40,535 nucleotides of DNA from Burkholderiales bacterium (GTDB lineage Bacteria > Pseudomonadota > Gammaproteobacteria > Burkholderiales > Burkholderiaceae_C), in assembly GCA_030603635.1 (NCBI GenBank), contig JAUVXK010000012.1, positions 1-40,535 of the forward strand. The letters are read 5' to 3'. Under the pieces are notes generated by a model. The model saw nothing but the letters and a program-made list of their open reading frames with translations, was not told the origin of the DNA and ran no database searches. A program made the translations under genes and the position numbers. Positions 7,540 to 18,431 of the stretch are shown here, piece after piece; position 1 is the stretch's first letter, and each line of letters opens with the position of its first letter.

Positions 7540-7664
7540 GATCTGGCTCCGTCGCAAATAATCAGGTACGTCGTGCGGCAGGCACACGCAGTAATGTCAT
7601 TTTTGAACGGTAACTCAGCCTCCCAGGCAATCCTTGCCAATGCTTGCGCAGCCACCCTGGGAAT

Positions 7665-7679
7665 GTCACCTGGGGTGAC
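7665..7679. promoter_or_regulatory. Palindrome in the regulator-adhesin intergenic region
   Basis: GTCACC-TGG-GGTGAC is a perfect 6-base inverted repeat in the 158-base gap between the response regulator and the adhesin, about 125 bases before the adhesin start and 19 bases after the regulator stop. It has no T tract on either strand, so it is a candidate operator for the adjacent OmpR-type regulator or another dimeric factor. Binding is inferred only from position and symmetry. Confidence 0.4.
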
Positions 7680-7697
7680 GAGAAAGCGCCAAAAGGA

Positions 7698-8381
7698 TCA
7701 GACGATCTGGACGGCGATGCAAAGACGGTAGCCTTTGCCCCGCTCGGATTTGATACCGGGCTCGCCGGCACCCATCGCGAGCAACTTTCGACGCAGGCGT
7801 GACACCAGCACCTCCAGCTGGGCCTTTCCGCCTTCGTCCATGGGCTTGTCCAGAAGCTGCAGCAATTGCCAGTACTCGAGCATGCCCTCGGGTGCCAGAG
7901 CCAGCCCTTGAAGCACAGTCACTTCGGGCGTGCGCAGCGCCACCGTCCCAAGGGGGGTGTGCAGGCTGGCCTGCAACAGGTGTAGCCGCAAGGGCATGCC
8001 TGTCGAACGGTCTTGCGCCACCCCCAAGCGTTTCCCCAGCGCCTCAATGGCGGCGCAGAGTTCTTCAGGCTCGGTGGGCTTGGTCAAGTAAATGTCGGCC
8101 CCTTGCTCGTAGCCAGCCAGTTTGTCTGCCAGGCTGTGCCGCACGGTGATCATGACGATGCCCAGACCCGGGCAGACTTCGCGCAGACGCCGGGCCAAGG
8201 ACAGCCCATCTTCACCCGGCAGATTCAGATCCAGCACGGCCACGTCTAGGGGTTGGCGCAAAAACACCTGATCCAGAGCCTCGGCCGAAGGCAGGGCATG
8301 CACCCGATGCCCTTTTGCCGTCAGCACCTCTGCCGTCACTTCACGCAGAGCGTCGTAGTCTTCGACGAGCAAGATGTTCAT
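7698..8381 (-). CDS. OmpR/PhoB-type response regulator
   Basis: The 227-residue protein has a receiver domain at 1-115 with the acidic pair Glu7-Asp8, phosphoacceptor Asp51 (VLDLNLPGEDG), Thr79 and Lys101 (LTKP), then a winged-helix DNA-binding domain at about 130-225 ending in the ERGKGYRL wing. The ATG at 8381 overlaps the stop of the histidine kinase gene as ATGA (8378-8381), so kinase and regulator form a translationally coupled pair. The closest downstream target on the same strand is the TPS adhesin, with a palindrome in the gap. Control of that gene is inferred. Confidence 0.9.
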   Translation of the reverse strand: MNILLVEDYDALREVTAEVLTAKGHRVHALPSAEALDQVFLRQPLDVAVLDLNLPGEDGLSLARRLREVCPGLGIVMITVRHSLADKLAGYEQGADIYLTKPTEPEELCAAIEALGKRLGVAQDRSTGMPLRLHLLQASLHTPLGTVALRTPEVTVLQGLALAPEGMLEYWQLLQLLDKPMDEGGKAQLEVLVSRLRRKLLAMGAGEPGIKSERGKGYRLCIAVQIV

Positions 8382-10297
8382 TGGGGCAACCAGAGTTCAA
8401 ACACGACATCGGGCTCCCCAGCACAGTACTTCAGTTGACCCCCCATTTCCTGGCAGAGCGAGCGTACGATGTAAAGCCCCAGACCCGTGCCGGCAAGGCT
8501 ATGGGCCGCAGCACCCCGGTAATACTTCTGGAACAGTTGCTGAGGATCGGGTTTGCCTGCAGCTCCGACCGGGTTGCAGATCCGCAGCCAAGCACCACGC
8601 CTCCCTTCTGCAAAAGGCCCCACGCCTATGAGAACGCGAATGCCGGCTTCGGCATCGGCATACTTGAAGGCGTTGTCCAGCAGGTTCAGGCAGATGACTC
8701 GCAACCATTGAGGATCGGCCATCACCACGGCTGGAACCGCCCCAAGTTCGGGGCTGGAGACCTCCACCCGCTCGTTGGCATTGGGAAATGAGGCCAGGCA
8801 CTCACGCAGCGCCTCGTCCAGCCGGCAGGGCTGCAGGCGCATGGACAGCGAACCGTGCTCCAGCCGACCGGCCAACGCAATGCGTTCCACCAAAGTATCC
8901 ATATCCTGCACCGCCTGAAGGGCGTGTTGTTGCATGCGTGGCGAAGGTTTTTCGCTACGCAGGCGCATGCGCATGACAGACAGGGGTGACTTCAGTTCGT
9001 GGGTCAGCATGTCGATAAAGCGGCGCTGCTGGCTGGCCACCGCTTGTTGCTGCTGTGCCATGGCCCGGTCCCGTGCGGCTTCACTCCGGCTGATCAACAA
9101 GGCTTGTTCGGCTCGGCGCGCACGACGATTCAGCGCGATCTGTATGGCCACCACACTCAGCAATATCCCGGCCTGGTAGGCGTAAGCCATCAGCAAATCA
9201 CCGGACACCCAGCCCAGGAGAGCCAGGACAGAAGGAATGGCACCCAACAAGGTGACCAGCACACCCACCAGCAACCAGCGGGCATCGGGGTCCTCATGAA
9301 CTATCAGCTGGATGCTTCGCACCACCCCCAAGATCAGCATCAGCAGCAAAGCAGGGAATTGCAACTGGGCGACCACGGGGTAGTAATCCAATAACGGGGC
9401 AGGGAAAGTGATGAGGGCAATTCCCATGACCCCGAGAAACAGGCGATTCACCCAGGTTGACCATTCAGCGATGTGCAGTGCCTGGCGGTAGAAACCGGTC
9501 GCCGTGAAGACCAGCAAGGTGGAACTCATGGGCGTCGCAAGGTCAGCCCAGGCAGGGGAATGGGGAAATATGAATTGTGCTGCCAGGCCCTGCACGATCA
9601 CCACGATGCACAAACCAGAAAAGACATAGGCCACAAACCAGTGACTCAAAGGATCGTTCCGGCGGACGGCAGCTGGCAATTGCCCGAGCAAAGCAAACAA
9701 GAAAGCCCCCACCAGAGCACCCAACAGGGCATATTCAGTGGTCGTGGCAACCAGGAACTGAGTCGGATCCCACACCAGAAGACTGAATACCGCGCTGCTG
9801 GAGGTTTCAAGCCGGGCGTAGCCGATCCAATGGTCACCCTGCTCCACGACCGCGGGCTGGACGAAGGTGCGCGTGGCCACCCGTCGCTCGTTGAATGGCA
9901 AGCGGTCGCCGTGTCGATGCTCGATGTAGTGTCCTGGCCTTGCTGGATCGGGGAAGTAAAACCGAACGTCGTCAAGGTAGGTGGGGCGAACCTCAAGCAA
10001 CCAGGTAGGTACACCCACCCGAGGACTCTGTGGGACAGGCAACTCAAATCGGAACCAGTACACCGACCGGCCGAAGCCCCCGGCAAAAATGCCTTTGACA
10101 GCCTGGAAATCGGCCTGCCGATCGGGGTGGCTGACCGTTTCGATGGAGTCCGACCGGTCGCGGTCGACCCACACATGCAAAGGCACGGGTAGCGGCGCAG
10201 ACCATCCCGCCCAGACCGGCGGCAGGACCATCAGGCCCCACAGCCAGCACGCCACCAGCAGGGCACGGACCGGAAACGATGCCCTTGGCCCGCTCAC
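8378..10297 (-). CDS. 7TMR-DISM sensor histidine kinase
   Basis: Reading from a GTG at 10297 gives 639 residues. A signal peptide (about 1-30, ending VWA-G) precedes a periplasmic domain at 32-180 of the 7TMR-DISM extracellular type (a jelly roll thought to bind carbohydrates or similar small ligands). Seven membrane segments lie between about 185 and 390. The cytoplasmic part has a dimerisation helix with His433 (LTHELKSPLS), an N box NLLDNAFKYA (538-547) and a G2 box GTGLGL (603-608). The GTG was chosen because it overlaps the nagZ stop as GTGA (10294-10297) and places the signal peptide at the very N-terminus; longer reads would run deep into nagZ. It overlaps its response regulator by 4 bases. 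The ligand is unknown; the nagZ coupling hints at envelope sugars. Confidence 0.88.
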   Translation of the reverse strand: MSGPRASFPVRALLVACWLWGLMVLPPVWAGWSAPLPVPLHVWVDRDRSDSIETVSHPDRQADFQAVKGIFAGGFGRSVYWFRFELPVPQSPRVGVPTWLLEVRPTYLDDVRFYFPDPARPGHYIEHRHGDRLPFNERRVATRTFVQPAVVEQGDHWIGYARLETSSSAVFSLLVWDPTQFLVATTTEYALLGALVGAFLFALLGQLPAAVRRNDPLSHWFVAYVFSGLCIVVIVQGLAAQFIFPHSPAWADLATPMSSTLLVFTATGFYRQALHIAEWSTWVNRLFLGVMGIALITFPAPLLDYYPVVAQLQFPALLLMLILGVVRSIQLIVHEDPDARWLLVGVLVTLLGAIPSVLALLGWVSGDLLMAYAYQAGILLSVVAIQIALNRRARRAEQALLISRSEAARDRAMAQQQQAVASQQRRFIDMLTHELKSPLSVMRMRLRSEKPSPRMQQHALQAVQDMDTLVERIALAGRLEHGSLSMRLQPCRLDEALRECLASFPNANERVEVSSPELGAVPAVVMADPQWLRVICLNLLDNAFKYADAEAGIRVLIGVGPFAEGRRGAWLRICNPVGAAGKPDPQQLFQKYYRGAAAHSLAGTGLGLYIVRSLCQEMGGQLKYCAGEPDVVFELWLPQ

Positions 10298-11379
10298 GGC
10301 AACAGGCTGAGCGCGTGCATGTACCGCGCCTCGACCATCAGCTCGTCCCACGGCAGCGGATAGCCCTGCGGCAGAAGGTCCTGCCGGCGTTGCTCGCTGG
10401 CTCCGCTGGGACGCCAGCGGCCCTTGAGCTGCGCCTCGCTCAGTCCGTTGATCAGATCGTCGATGGGTTCGCCGTCGTTCTCGACGCACTGGTTGCACAG
10501 CAGCACCAGATCGCAACCGGCTTCCAGCGCGGCGATCGCCGCTTCGGTGTAGCTGACCTCAAGGCCATCGATCTGCCTGGCGCCGGCCATGCTCAGGTCG
10601 TCGCTGAACACGGCACCGGTGAAGCCCAGTTGGCCACGCAGAATGTCGTTGAGCCAGCGCGACGAAAACCCCGCCGGGCGGCTGTCCACCTGGGGGTAGA
10701 TCACATGGGCGGGCATGACACTGCTCAGGCTGGCATTGAGCCAGCCATAGGGCGCCGCGTCGTCGGCCAGGAGAGCAGCAAGGGTCCGATCGTCCACGGG
10801 GATGTCCACGTGGGAGTCGGCCTTCACGTAGCCGTGGCCGGGGAAGTGTTTGCCGCAGTTGCGCATGCCGCTCTGCAGGAGCCCGTGCATCAGGGCCTGG
10901 GCCAGCAGGGTGGTCACGCGGGCGTCGCGGGCAAAGGCCCGGTCGCCGATGACGGTGCTGCCACCGTGGTCCAGGTCCAGCACCGGCGTGAAGCTGAAAT
11001 CCACGCCACAGGCGCGCAGCTCGGCACCCAGCACGTAGCCCGCCGCCGTGGCAGTGTTGCAGGCCGCCAGCGCCGCCCCGCTTTCCTGACCCGACTTGCC
11101 AGCGAACCACAACTCGCCCAAGGACCGCATGGGCGGCAGGTGCGTGAAGCCATCGGTTCGAAAGCGCTGCACGCGGCCCCCTTCGTGGTCCACGCAGATG
11201 AGCAGATCGGCCCGCACCTTCTTGATCTGCTTGCACAGCTTGGTGAGCTGTTCGCGGTTGTCCCAGTTCCGGGCAAACAGGATGATGCCGCCCACCAGCG
11301 GATGGGACAGGCGGCGCTTGTCGGCCTTGGTCAGGCGGGTGCCCGCCACGTCGATGATGAGAGGAGCGTGCTGGATCAT
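10294..11379 (-). CDS. nagZ: Beta-N-acetylhexosaminidase NagZ
   Basis: The 361-residue cytoplasmic glycoside hydrolase family 3 enzyme removes N-acetylglucosamine from recycled muropeptides (GlcNAc-anhydroMurNAc-peptides). Visible family marks are [12 protein letters not shown] (62-73), GKHFPGHG (176-183), whose His lies on the mobile catalytic loop, VMPAHVIYP (221-229), and FSDDLSM (258-264), which carries the nucleophile Asp. It has no signal peptide. The start overlaps the acpS stop as ATGA (11376-11379), and its own stop overlaps the kinase start. In this lineage it normally closes the rnc-era-recO-pdxJ-acpS block; here the operon appears to continue into a two-component system. Confidence 0.95.
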   Translation of the reverse strand: MIQHAPLIIDVAGTRLTKADKRRLSHPLVGGIILFARNWDNREQLTKLCKQIKKVRADLLICVDHEGGRVQRFRTDGFTHLPPMRSLGELWFAGKSGQESGAALAACNTATAAGYVLGAELRACGVDFSFTPVLDLDHGGSTVIGDRAFARDARVTTLLAQALMHGLLQSGMRNCGKHFPGHGYVKADSHVDIPVDDRTLAALLADDAAPYGWLNASLSSVMPAHVIYPQVDSRPAGFSSRWLNDILRGQLGFTGAVFSDDLSMAGARQIDGLEVSYTEAAIAALEAGCDLVLLCNQCVENDGEPIDDLINGLSEAQLKGRWRPSGASEQRRQDLLPQGYPLPWDELMVEARYMHALSLLP

Positions 11380-11786
11380 GGTGTTGAGTAAGGGTTGTGC
11401 TGTTCCACCACCACGAAGCTGGCGGCGTAGTCGGATTCATCGGTCAGCGTCACATGTGCGCGCAGGCCGCGGGCATCGAACCAGTCCTTGAGGGTACCGT
11501 GAAGCACCACGGTCGGCTGGCCGCTGGGCCGGTTCAGGATTTCGCAATGGCGCCAGGTCATGGGCATGCGCATGCCCAGCCCAATGGCCTTGCTGAATGC
11601 CTCCTTGGCCGAAAAGCGGGTTGCCAGATAACGCAGCCCGCGTTCGGGCCAACGCTCGCTGCGTTGGCGCCAGATGGCCAATTCCTGGTCGCCCAGCACC
11701 TTGGCCGCAAAGCGGTCCCCGTGCCGCGCCAGGCTGGCACGGATGCGGCGCACATCGCAGATGTCGTTGCCTATGCCGTAAATCAT
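11376..11786 (-). CDS. acpS: Holo-[acyl-carrier-protein] synthase
   Basis: The 136-residue enzyme transfers 4'-phosphopantetheine from CoA to the serine of acyl carrier protein. The family motifs are [12 protein letters not shown] (residues 4-15), with the metal-binding Asp8, and [13 protein letters not shown] (57-69), with Glu62. The ATG at 11786 was chosen because the family motif begins at residue 4. It starts 7 bases after the pdxJ stop and overlaps nagZ. Its substrate, AcpP, is encoded at 24171-24410 in the same window. Confidence 0.95.
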   Translation of the reverse strand: MIYGIGNDICDVRRIRASLARHGDRFAAKVLGDQELAIWRQRSERWPERGLRYLATRFSAKEAFSKAIGLGMRMPMTWRHCEILNRPSGQPTVVLHGTLKDWFDARGLRAHVTLTDESDYAASFVVVEQHNPYSTP

Positions 11787-11793
11787 GGGCACT

Positions 11794-12576
11794 TCAGCGC
11801 TGTGCCGCCGCGATGCAGGCAAGGTACGCCTGCACGGTGGCCGCATAGCCCAATTCCAGCGCATCGGCGATCAGTGCATGACCGATGGACACCTCGCTGA
11901 CGCCGGGCACCGTGTGCAGGAAGGGCGTGAGGTTGTCCCGGTTCAGGTCGTGCCCGGCATTGACACCCAGGCCCGCATCCAGCGCCGCCTGCGCGGCGGA
12001 GGCAAAGCGCTCCAGTTGCTTGGGCAACGCCTCACCTCCCTGGGCGTGGGCGGCGGCGTAGGGCTCGGTGTAGAGCTCCACCCGGTCAGCGCCCACCGCC
12101 AGGGCCGCGACCATCTGTCCGGGCTCGGCATCCATGAACAGGCTCACCCGAACACCGAGCGCATGCGCCTGCTCGATCACGGGGCGCAGGCGCTGCGCAT
12201 CGTCCGGGAAACGCCAGCCGTGGTCGCTGGTGAACTGGCCCACGCTGTCGGGCACGAAGGTGAGCTGGTGCAAGGGCAGACCGCGCGACTTGACCTCGCG
12301 CGCCACGTCCATGAGGTTATGGAAGGGATTGCCTTCGATGTTGTATTCACGGTCGGGCCAGGCCTGCAGCAGTTCGGCCAGATCGAACACGTCGTGCCAG
12401 CGTATGTGCCGCTCGTCCGGCCTGGGGTGCACGGTGATGCCGTGCGCACCGGCCTCCAGGCACAGAGACGCGGCACGGGTGACACTGGGTATGCCCAGAT
12501 GGCGGGTGTTGCGCACCAGCGCGACCTTGTTGACGTTCACGGACAGGGCCGTGCGAACGGAACCGGTGGGGGACAT
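11794..12576 (-). CDS. pdxJ: Pyridoxine 5'-phosphate synthase
   Basis: PdxJ condenses 1-deoxy-D-xylulose 5-phosphate with 3-amino-2-oxopropyl phosphate to make pyridoxine 5'-phosphate. The 260-residue TIM barrel shows the family N-terminus [15 protein letters not shown], then [35 protein letters not shown] and [11 protein letters not shown]. The ATG at 12576 was chosen because GGAG lies 9 bases upstream and the family begins just after it. A GTG at 12618 (GTGA overlap with recO) or the adjacent ATG at 12615 would add 13-14 residues. PdxH, the next enzyme in vitamin B6 synthesis, is encoded at 30106-30738. Confidence 0.95.
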   Translation of the reverse strand: MSPTGSVRTALSVNVNKVALVRNTRHLGIPSVTRAASLCLEAGAHGITVHPRPDERHIRWHDVFDLAELLQAWPDREYNIEGNPFHNLMDVAREVKSRGLPLHQLTFVPDSVGQFTSDHGWRFPDDAQRLRPVIEQAHALGVRVSLFMDAEPGQMVAALAVGADRVELYTEPYAAAHAQGGEALPKQLERFASAAQAALDAGLGVNAGHDLNRDNLTPFLHTVPGVSEVSIGHALIADALELGYAATVQAYLACIAAAQR

Positions 12577-12614
12577 GCGATACAGCTCCAGCGGGTGGTC
12601 AGGCAGCGGATGCA

Positions 12615-13382
12615 TCACCCGGCAAGGCGCTGCACGTCGGCCAGCAGTTGGCGCGTCTGAAACACGCGTACCCCGCTATGGTAGTGCAGCACCTCGCGCA
12701 GTTGACGCCGCAGGGCACCGGACCGATCGTCCTGCACCAGCGGACACAGGGCAAGAAACGGCTGCTCGGCCTGCAGTGCCGCTTCCAGCGCCGACCACTG
12801 CGCGCCGGCACAGGCAGGCTGCTGGGCATGTGTCTGGGGCAACAAACCCTGTTCTGGACGTAGCAGATAGCCCCGCTCCGGCACCAGCGGGGCCAGGGTG
12901 CCGCCCTCATGGTCCAACGTGGGCAGCAGCCCGGCATCGCGCAGCAGCAGGAGTTCAAAGGCCCGAAGCACCGTCGCCTGGGGCGCCCCCTGTGCCAGCG
13001 CGGCGACGGCCTGCGCGTAGCGGTCGAACAGGCCGGGGTGGGGATCCTCGCGAGCGAGCAGCTTGAGCAGCAGTTCGTTCAGGTAGTAACCTGCGAGCAG
13101 GGCATCACCCTGCGGCATCAGCTGCCCACCCTGCCATTGCGCGGCCTTCAGCGTGCGCACCTCGGCATCGCCGCCCCAACCCAGCCGCAGGGGCTGCAGC
13201 GGCAACAGCACCGCGCGGAACTGCGACGTGGGCCGCTTCACGCCCTTGGCCACCAGGGCCACGCGGCCATGCTGTCGGCTGAACACATCGAGGATCAGGC
13301 TGGACTCGCTCCAGTCGTGCCGGTGCAGCACGAAGGCGGGCTCGTCGTGCACGCGCGACTGTCGGGCCGACGCCTTGACCAT
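12615..13382 (-). CDS. recO: DNA repair protein RecO
   Basis: The 255-residue protein has an N-terminal OB fold (about 12-85, with FVLHRHDWSESSLILDVFSRQHGRV) and a helical C-terminal region (LLAGYYLNELLLKLL, ADVQRL end). RecO loads RecA on SSB-coated DNA together with RecR in gap repair. The ATG at 13382 was chosen because the family N-terminus follows directly; the longer open frame runs back into era. It lies 14 bases after the era stop, and its stop overlaps possible pdxJ starts. No zinc-binding Cys cluster is visible in the C-terminal part. Confidence 0.93.
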   Translation of the reverse strand: MVKASARQSRVHDEPAFVLHRHDWSESSLILDVFSRQHGRVALVAKGVKRPTSQFRAVLLPLQPLRLGWGGDAEVRTLKAAQWQGGQLMPQGDALLAGYYLNELLLKLLAREDPHPGLFDRYAQAVAALAQGAPQATVLRAFELLLLRDAGLLPTLDHEGGTLAPLVPERGYLLRPEQGLLPQTHAQQPACAGAQWSALEAALQAEQPFLALCPLVQDDRSGALRRQLREVLHYHSGVRVFQTRQLLADVQRLAG

Positions 13383-13396
13383 GGTGCAGAGGCGGA

Positions 13397-14428
13397 TTAT
13401 TCGTAACCGAAAGAGCGCACGCGGGCCTCGTCGTCGGCCCAGCCAGACCGCACCTTGACCCACAGCTCCAAGAACACCTTTCCGCCCCAGAGTCGCTCCA
13501 GCTCCTGCCGCGCCTCGGTGCCGATGCGCTTGATCTTCTCGCCCTTGTCGCCGATGACCATGGCCTTGTGGCCATCCCGCTCCACCACGATCGTGGCGGC
13601 GATACGACGCAGCTTGCCGTCTTCCTCGAATTTGTCGATGACGACCGTCGATGTGTAGGGCAGTTCGTCGCCCGTGAGGCGGAACAGCTTCTCGCGCACC
13701 ATCTCGGCGGCCATGAAGCGCTCGCTGCGATCGGTGAGTTCCTCGGGGTCGTACATCCAGTCCTGCTCAGGCAGGTACTTTTCCACGATGGCGTAGACGC
13801 GCTGGATGTCCTTCGCGTTCTTGGCCGACATGGGAACGAATTCGGCAAAGGGGTGGCGCTCCTGCATGCTGCGCAACCAGGGGGCCAGCTCCCCACGGCG
13901 GTGCACCATGTCGAGCTTGTTGGCCACCAAGATCACCGGGATGCTCGGTGGCAACAAGGCCAGCACCTTGGCATCCGCCAGATTGAAGTGGCCTGCTTCC
14001 ACGACGAAGACGATCACGTCCACATCGGCCACCGCGCCCAGCACGGTCTTGTTGAGCGAACGGTTCAGGGCATTGCCGTGCCGCGTCTGGAAGCCGGGCG
14101 TGTCCACGAACACGAACTGGGTCGCCCCCACCGTGCGCAAGCCGGTGATGCGATGCCGTGTGGTCTGCGCCTTGCGCGAGGTGATGCTGACCTTCTGACC
14201 CACCAGCGCATTGAGCAGCGTGGATTTACCGACGTTCGGTTTGCCAACGATGGCGACGAATCCGCACCGCTTAGGACCCGCAGGAACCGCCGGCTCTTCA
14301 CCGGCAGGGATCGTCTCCGACCCTTCTTCGGACGCGTGGGCAGACAGCACCGCCGGTTTGCGCAACGCCCGCGCCAGCATGTTTTCCAGATCGTCCTGCG
14401 CGGGAGAGGGGGTGGCAGAGGGGTTCAT
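13397..14428 (-). CDS. era: GTPase Era
   Basis: Era is a GTPase that binds the 3' end of 16S rRNA and assists 30S assembly. The 343-residue protein has the G1 loop GKPNVGKS (62-69), G3 DTPGF (109-113), the NKLD G4 motif and a C-terminal KH domain with [13 protein letters not shown]. It is longer than the E. coli protein because of an acidic, Ala/Pro-rich N-terminal extension of about 55 residues before the G domain. The ATG at 14428 overlaps the rnc stop as ATGA (14425-14428), which supports this start; a start nearer the G domain cannot be excluded. Confidence 0.95.
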   Translation of the reverse strand: MNPSATPSPAQDDLENMLARALRKPAVLSAHASEEGSETIPAGEEPAVPAGPKRCGFVAIVGKPNVGKSTLLNALVGQKVSITSRKAQTTRHRITGLRTVGATQFVFVDTPGFQTRHGNALNRSLNKTVLGAVADVDVIVFVVEAGHFNLADAKVLALLPPSIPVILVANKLDMVHRRGELAPWLRSMQERHPFAEFVPMSAKNAKDIQRVYAIVEKYLPEQDWMYDPEELTDRSERFMAAEMVREKLFRLTGDELPYTSTVVIDKFEEDGKLRRIAATIVVERDGHKAMVIGDKGEKIKRIGTEARQELERLWGGKVFLELWVKVRSGWADDEARVRSFGYE

Positions 14429-15108
14429 GATGCGCGTTGTTTCAGTAAATCGAGCATGGCCGCAGCGGCCGCCTGTTCGGCGGCACGGCGCGAGGCGCCC
14501 TGGCCACGGGCGGTGCAGCCCCACTCGCCCACCTCGCAGACGACATCGAAGGTCTGGCGGTGGGCCTCGCCATGGGTGGCCACCACGTGGTAGACAGGAA
14601 GTTTCATTTTGCGCCCCTGCAGCCACTCCTGCAAGGCGGTTTTGGCATCCTTGCCCTGGGCGCTCTGGCCCGGGCTCAGATCCACCTCGGCATAGAGACG
14701 ACGCACCACCGCGTTGGCCGCATCGAATCCGGCATCCAGATAGACGGCGCCGATGACCGCTTCGAGGGCATCGGCCAGGATGGACGGACGCTCCCGCCCC
14801 CCGGAGCGGACCTCACCCTCGCCCAGGCGCAACAGTCGTGGCAGGTCAAGTCGTTGCGCCAGCTCATGCAGGGTGTCCTGTTTGACCAGATTGGCGCGAA
14901 TGCGGGACAGATCGCCTTCCGACTGGCGGGACAGGCGCTCATAGAGCAGGCTGGAAACGGCCAGATTCAGCACCGAGTCGCCCAGGAACTCCAGCCGCTC
15001 GTAGTGATCGGCCGAATAGCTGCGGTGCGTCAACGCCCGCTCCAGCAGGCTGGCGTTCAGAAAACGATGACCGATGCGCGCCTGCAGCGCCGCGAAATCC
15101 GGGTTCAA
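14425..15108 (-). CDS. rnc: Ribonuclease III
   Basis: The 227-residue enzyme cleaves double-stranded RNA in rRNA processing and mRNA decay. It has the signature [13 protein letters not shown] (37-49), the second catalytic acidic patch [13 protein letters not shown], and a C-terminal dsRNA-binding domain (about 155-225, ending with [16 protein letters not shown]). No ATG lies near the N-terminus. The TTG at 15108 fits the family length and has GTGGAG about 10 bases upstream, so a TTG start is proposed; such weak starts suit a gene known to be autoregulated in other bacteria. It overlaps era by 4 bases. Confidence 0.93.
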   Translation of the reverse strand: MNPDFAALQARIGHRFLNASLLERALTHRSYSADHYERLEFLGDSVLNLAVSSLLYERLSRQSEGDLSRIRANLVKQDTLHELAQRLDLPRLLRLGEGEVRSGGRERPSILADALEAVIGAVYLDAGFDAANAVVRRLYAEVDLSPGQSAQGKDAKTALQEWLQGRKMKLPVYHVVATHGEAHRQTFDVVCEVGEWGCTARGQGASRRAAEQAAAAAMLDLLKQRAS

Positions 15109-15125
15109 GTCGGGCTCGGCTCCAC

Positions 15126-15470
15126 TTAACGGGTTCGCCCCTGGTATTTCATCACCAGGTAGGCTGGACCCACCAGGTGGATTTCCTTCTCGTAGGCGAA
15201 CTCGACCACCACCCGGTCGTTGACCTTGCTGATCTCCAGGTCGCGACCACTGATGGCCTCGAAGTAGTCGGCCGATTTGGCGCGATCAAACGCAGCGCGG
15301 ATCTCGCCCACCGTGTTGCCGGCTTCCGACGCGCGCTGGGCCGCCTTCAGGATGGCCTGGTACTCCATGTAGGTCGGCGCGACCTGAGCGGCCACGACGC
15401 CAACAACCGCCACCACGATACCGATCAGGACTATGCCGATAAACGTGATCCCGCGCTGATGCTGCCTCAT
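15126..15470 (-). CDS. DUF4845 family membrane protein
   Basis: The 114-residue protein has one membrane segment at about residues 8-29 directly after a short basic N-terminus, with [11 protein letters not shown] resembling a type IV pilin-like N-terminus, then a small extracytoplasmic domain. Members of this family sit between lepB and rnc in many beta- and gammaproteobacteria; the function is unknown. The ATG at 15470 was chosen because the pilin-like segment begins there. An upstream start at 15500 would add 10 Arg-rich residues. Confidence 0.85.
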   Translation of the reverse strand: MRQHQRGITFIGIVLIGIVVAVVGVVAAQVAPTYMEYQAILKAAQRASEAGNTVGEIRAAFDRAKSADYFEAISGRDLEISKVNDRVVVEFAYEKEIHLVGPAYLVMKYQGRTR

Positions 15471-15527
15471 GCCCTTGCTCCGTTGTCGTCGAATCCGCAC
15501 ATCTTAATCAAAGAGACGGTGACTCCG

Positions 15528-16507
15528 TCACTCGAAACGGCCAATCCGGCTGAAATCGCCGAAATTCATCCAGACGAAGAAGGCCTTGCCCACGATGTTG
15601 GCCTCCGGCACGAAGCCCCAGTAACGGGAATCCAGGGAGTTGTCGCGGTTGTCGCCCATGAGGAAATAATGCCCATCCGGGACGGTGCAGACCACGCCCT
15701 CGACGGTGTAGCGGCACTGATCTTTGTGCGGAAAATCCACCGTGCCAGGAATGAAGGCAGGGCGATCGGCATCGTTGAGGGTGTGGTAGCTTTTGCCTCC
15801 CAGCGTTTCGGCAAACTGCTGTGAGTAGCGCATGCTGCCGCTGTCGTAGAACTCGGGACGCGGCGTCTTCACGACCGGCTCCCCGTTGACGAACAGCTGC
15901 TTGTTCAGGTAGGCCACCTCGTCGCCCGGCACACCCACCACGCGCTTGATGTAGTCGAGCGTGGGCTGGGGCGGGTAACGGAACACCATCACGTCCCCGC
16001 GTTGGGGCTCGTTGTTGGGAATGATCTTGGTGTGGACGACCGGCAGCCGCACACCGTAGTGGAATTTGTTGACCAGGATCAGGTCCCCCACATGCAGGGT
16101 GGGGATCATGGAGCCGGAAGGGATCTTGAACGGCTCGAACAGGAAGGAGCGCAGGATGAACACGACCAAGATCACCGGAAACAGTCCGGCGGTCCAGTCC
16201 AGCCACCACGGCTGCATCAGCAGTTTCTGCTGCGCTTCCTCGATGTTGACGGCGTCGGCCTTCACACCCATGCGGGTGAGTTCCGCCTCACGCTGGCGAT
16301 GCTCCATCGCGAGCCGCTCGGCTGCAGCCCGGCGCTGGGGCAGAAAGTAGAACCGCTCGGCGAGCCAGTAGGCCCCGGTCACCACCACGGCCAGCAGCAG
16401 CAGCAAGGCGAAATTGCCCTCAATGGCCCCCAGGTACCATGCGGCACCATAACCGGCAAAGGCCGCCAGCACCACACCGGTGATCGCGCTCATGTTCTGG
16501 TCGTTCA

Positions 16508-16511
<4 letters not shown>
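15528..16511 (-). CDS. lepB: Signal peptidase I
   Basis: This inner-membrane Ser/Lys protease removes signal peptides from exported proteins. The 327-residue protein has two N-terminal membrane segments (about 8-30 and 33-52) separated by only a few residues, a third at about 108-124, the catalytic Ser134 in PSGSMIPTL, the Lys189 in DYIKRVVG, and the [14 protein letters not shown] box. Its ATG overlaps the lepA stop (16508-16511); a second ATG follows immediately and would remove one residue. Its targets in this window would include DegP, RseB and the adhesin. Confidence 0.97.
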
Positions 16512-18319
<1,808 letters not shown>

Positions 18320-18330
18320 CGCTGAGGTTT

Positions 18331-18412
18331 CAAAACAAAACGGGCGCGTCGGCTGGGGACGCACCCGTGGCCAGCGATGGCGACGCTGGCGGTCAACCCT
18401 TCATTGTAAGGG
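18331..18412 (-). terminator. Terminator-like hairpin cluster between degP and lepA
   Basis: Reading on the minus strand, three hairpins follow the degP-type gene: CCCTT/AAGGG, GCCAGCG/CGCTGGC (18384-18390 with 18370-18376), and GGGTGCGTC/GACGCGCCC (18342-18366, one wobble pair, 7-base loop). The last is followed by GTTTTGTTTTG, the T tract of an intrinsic terminator. This should end or reduce transcription from the rpoE operon before lepA. Confidence 0.7.
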
Positions 18413-18431
18413 CTGGGAGGGAACCGTCGCT

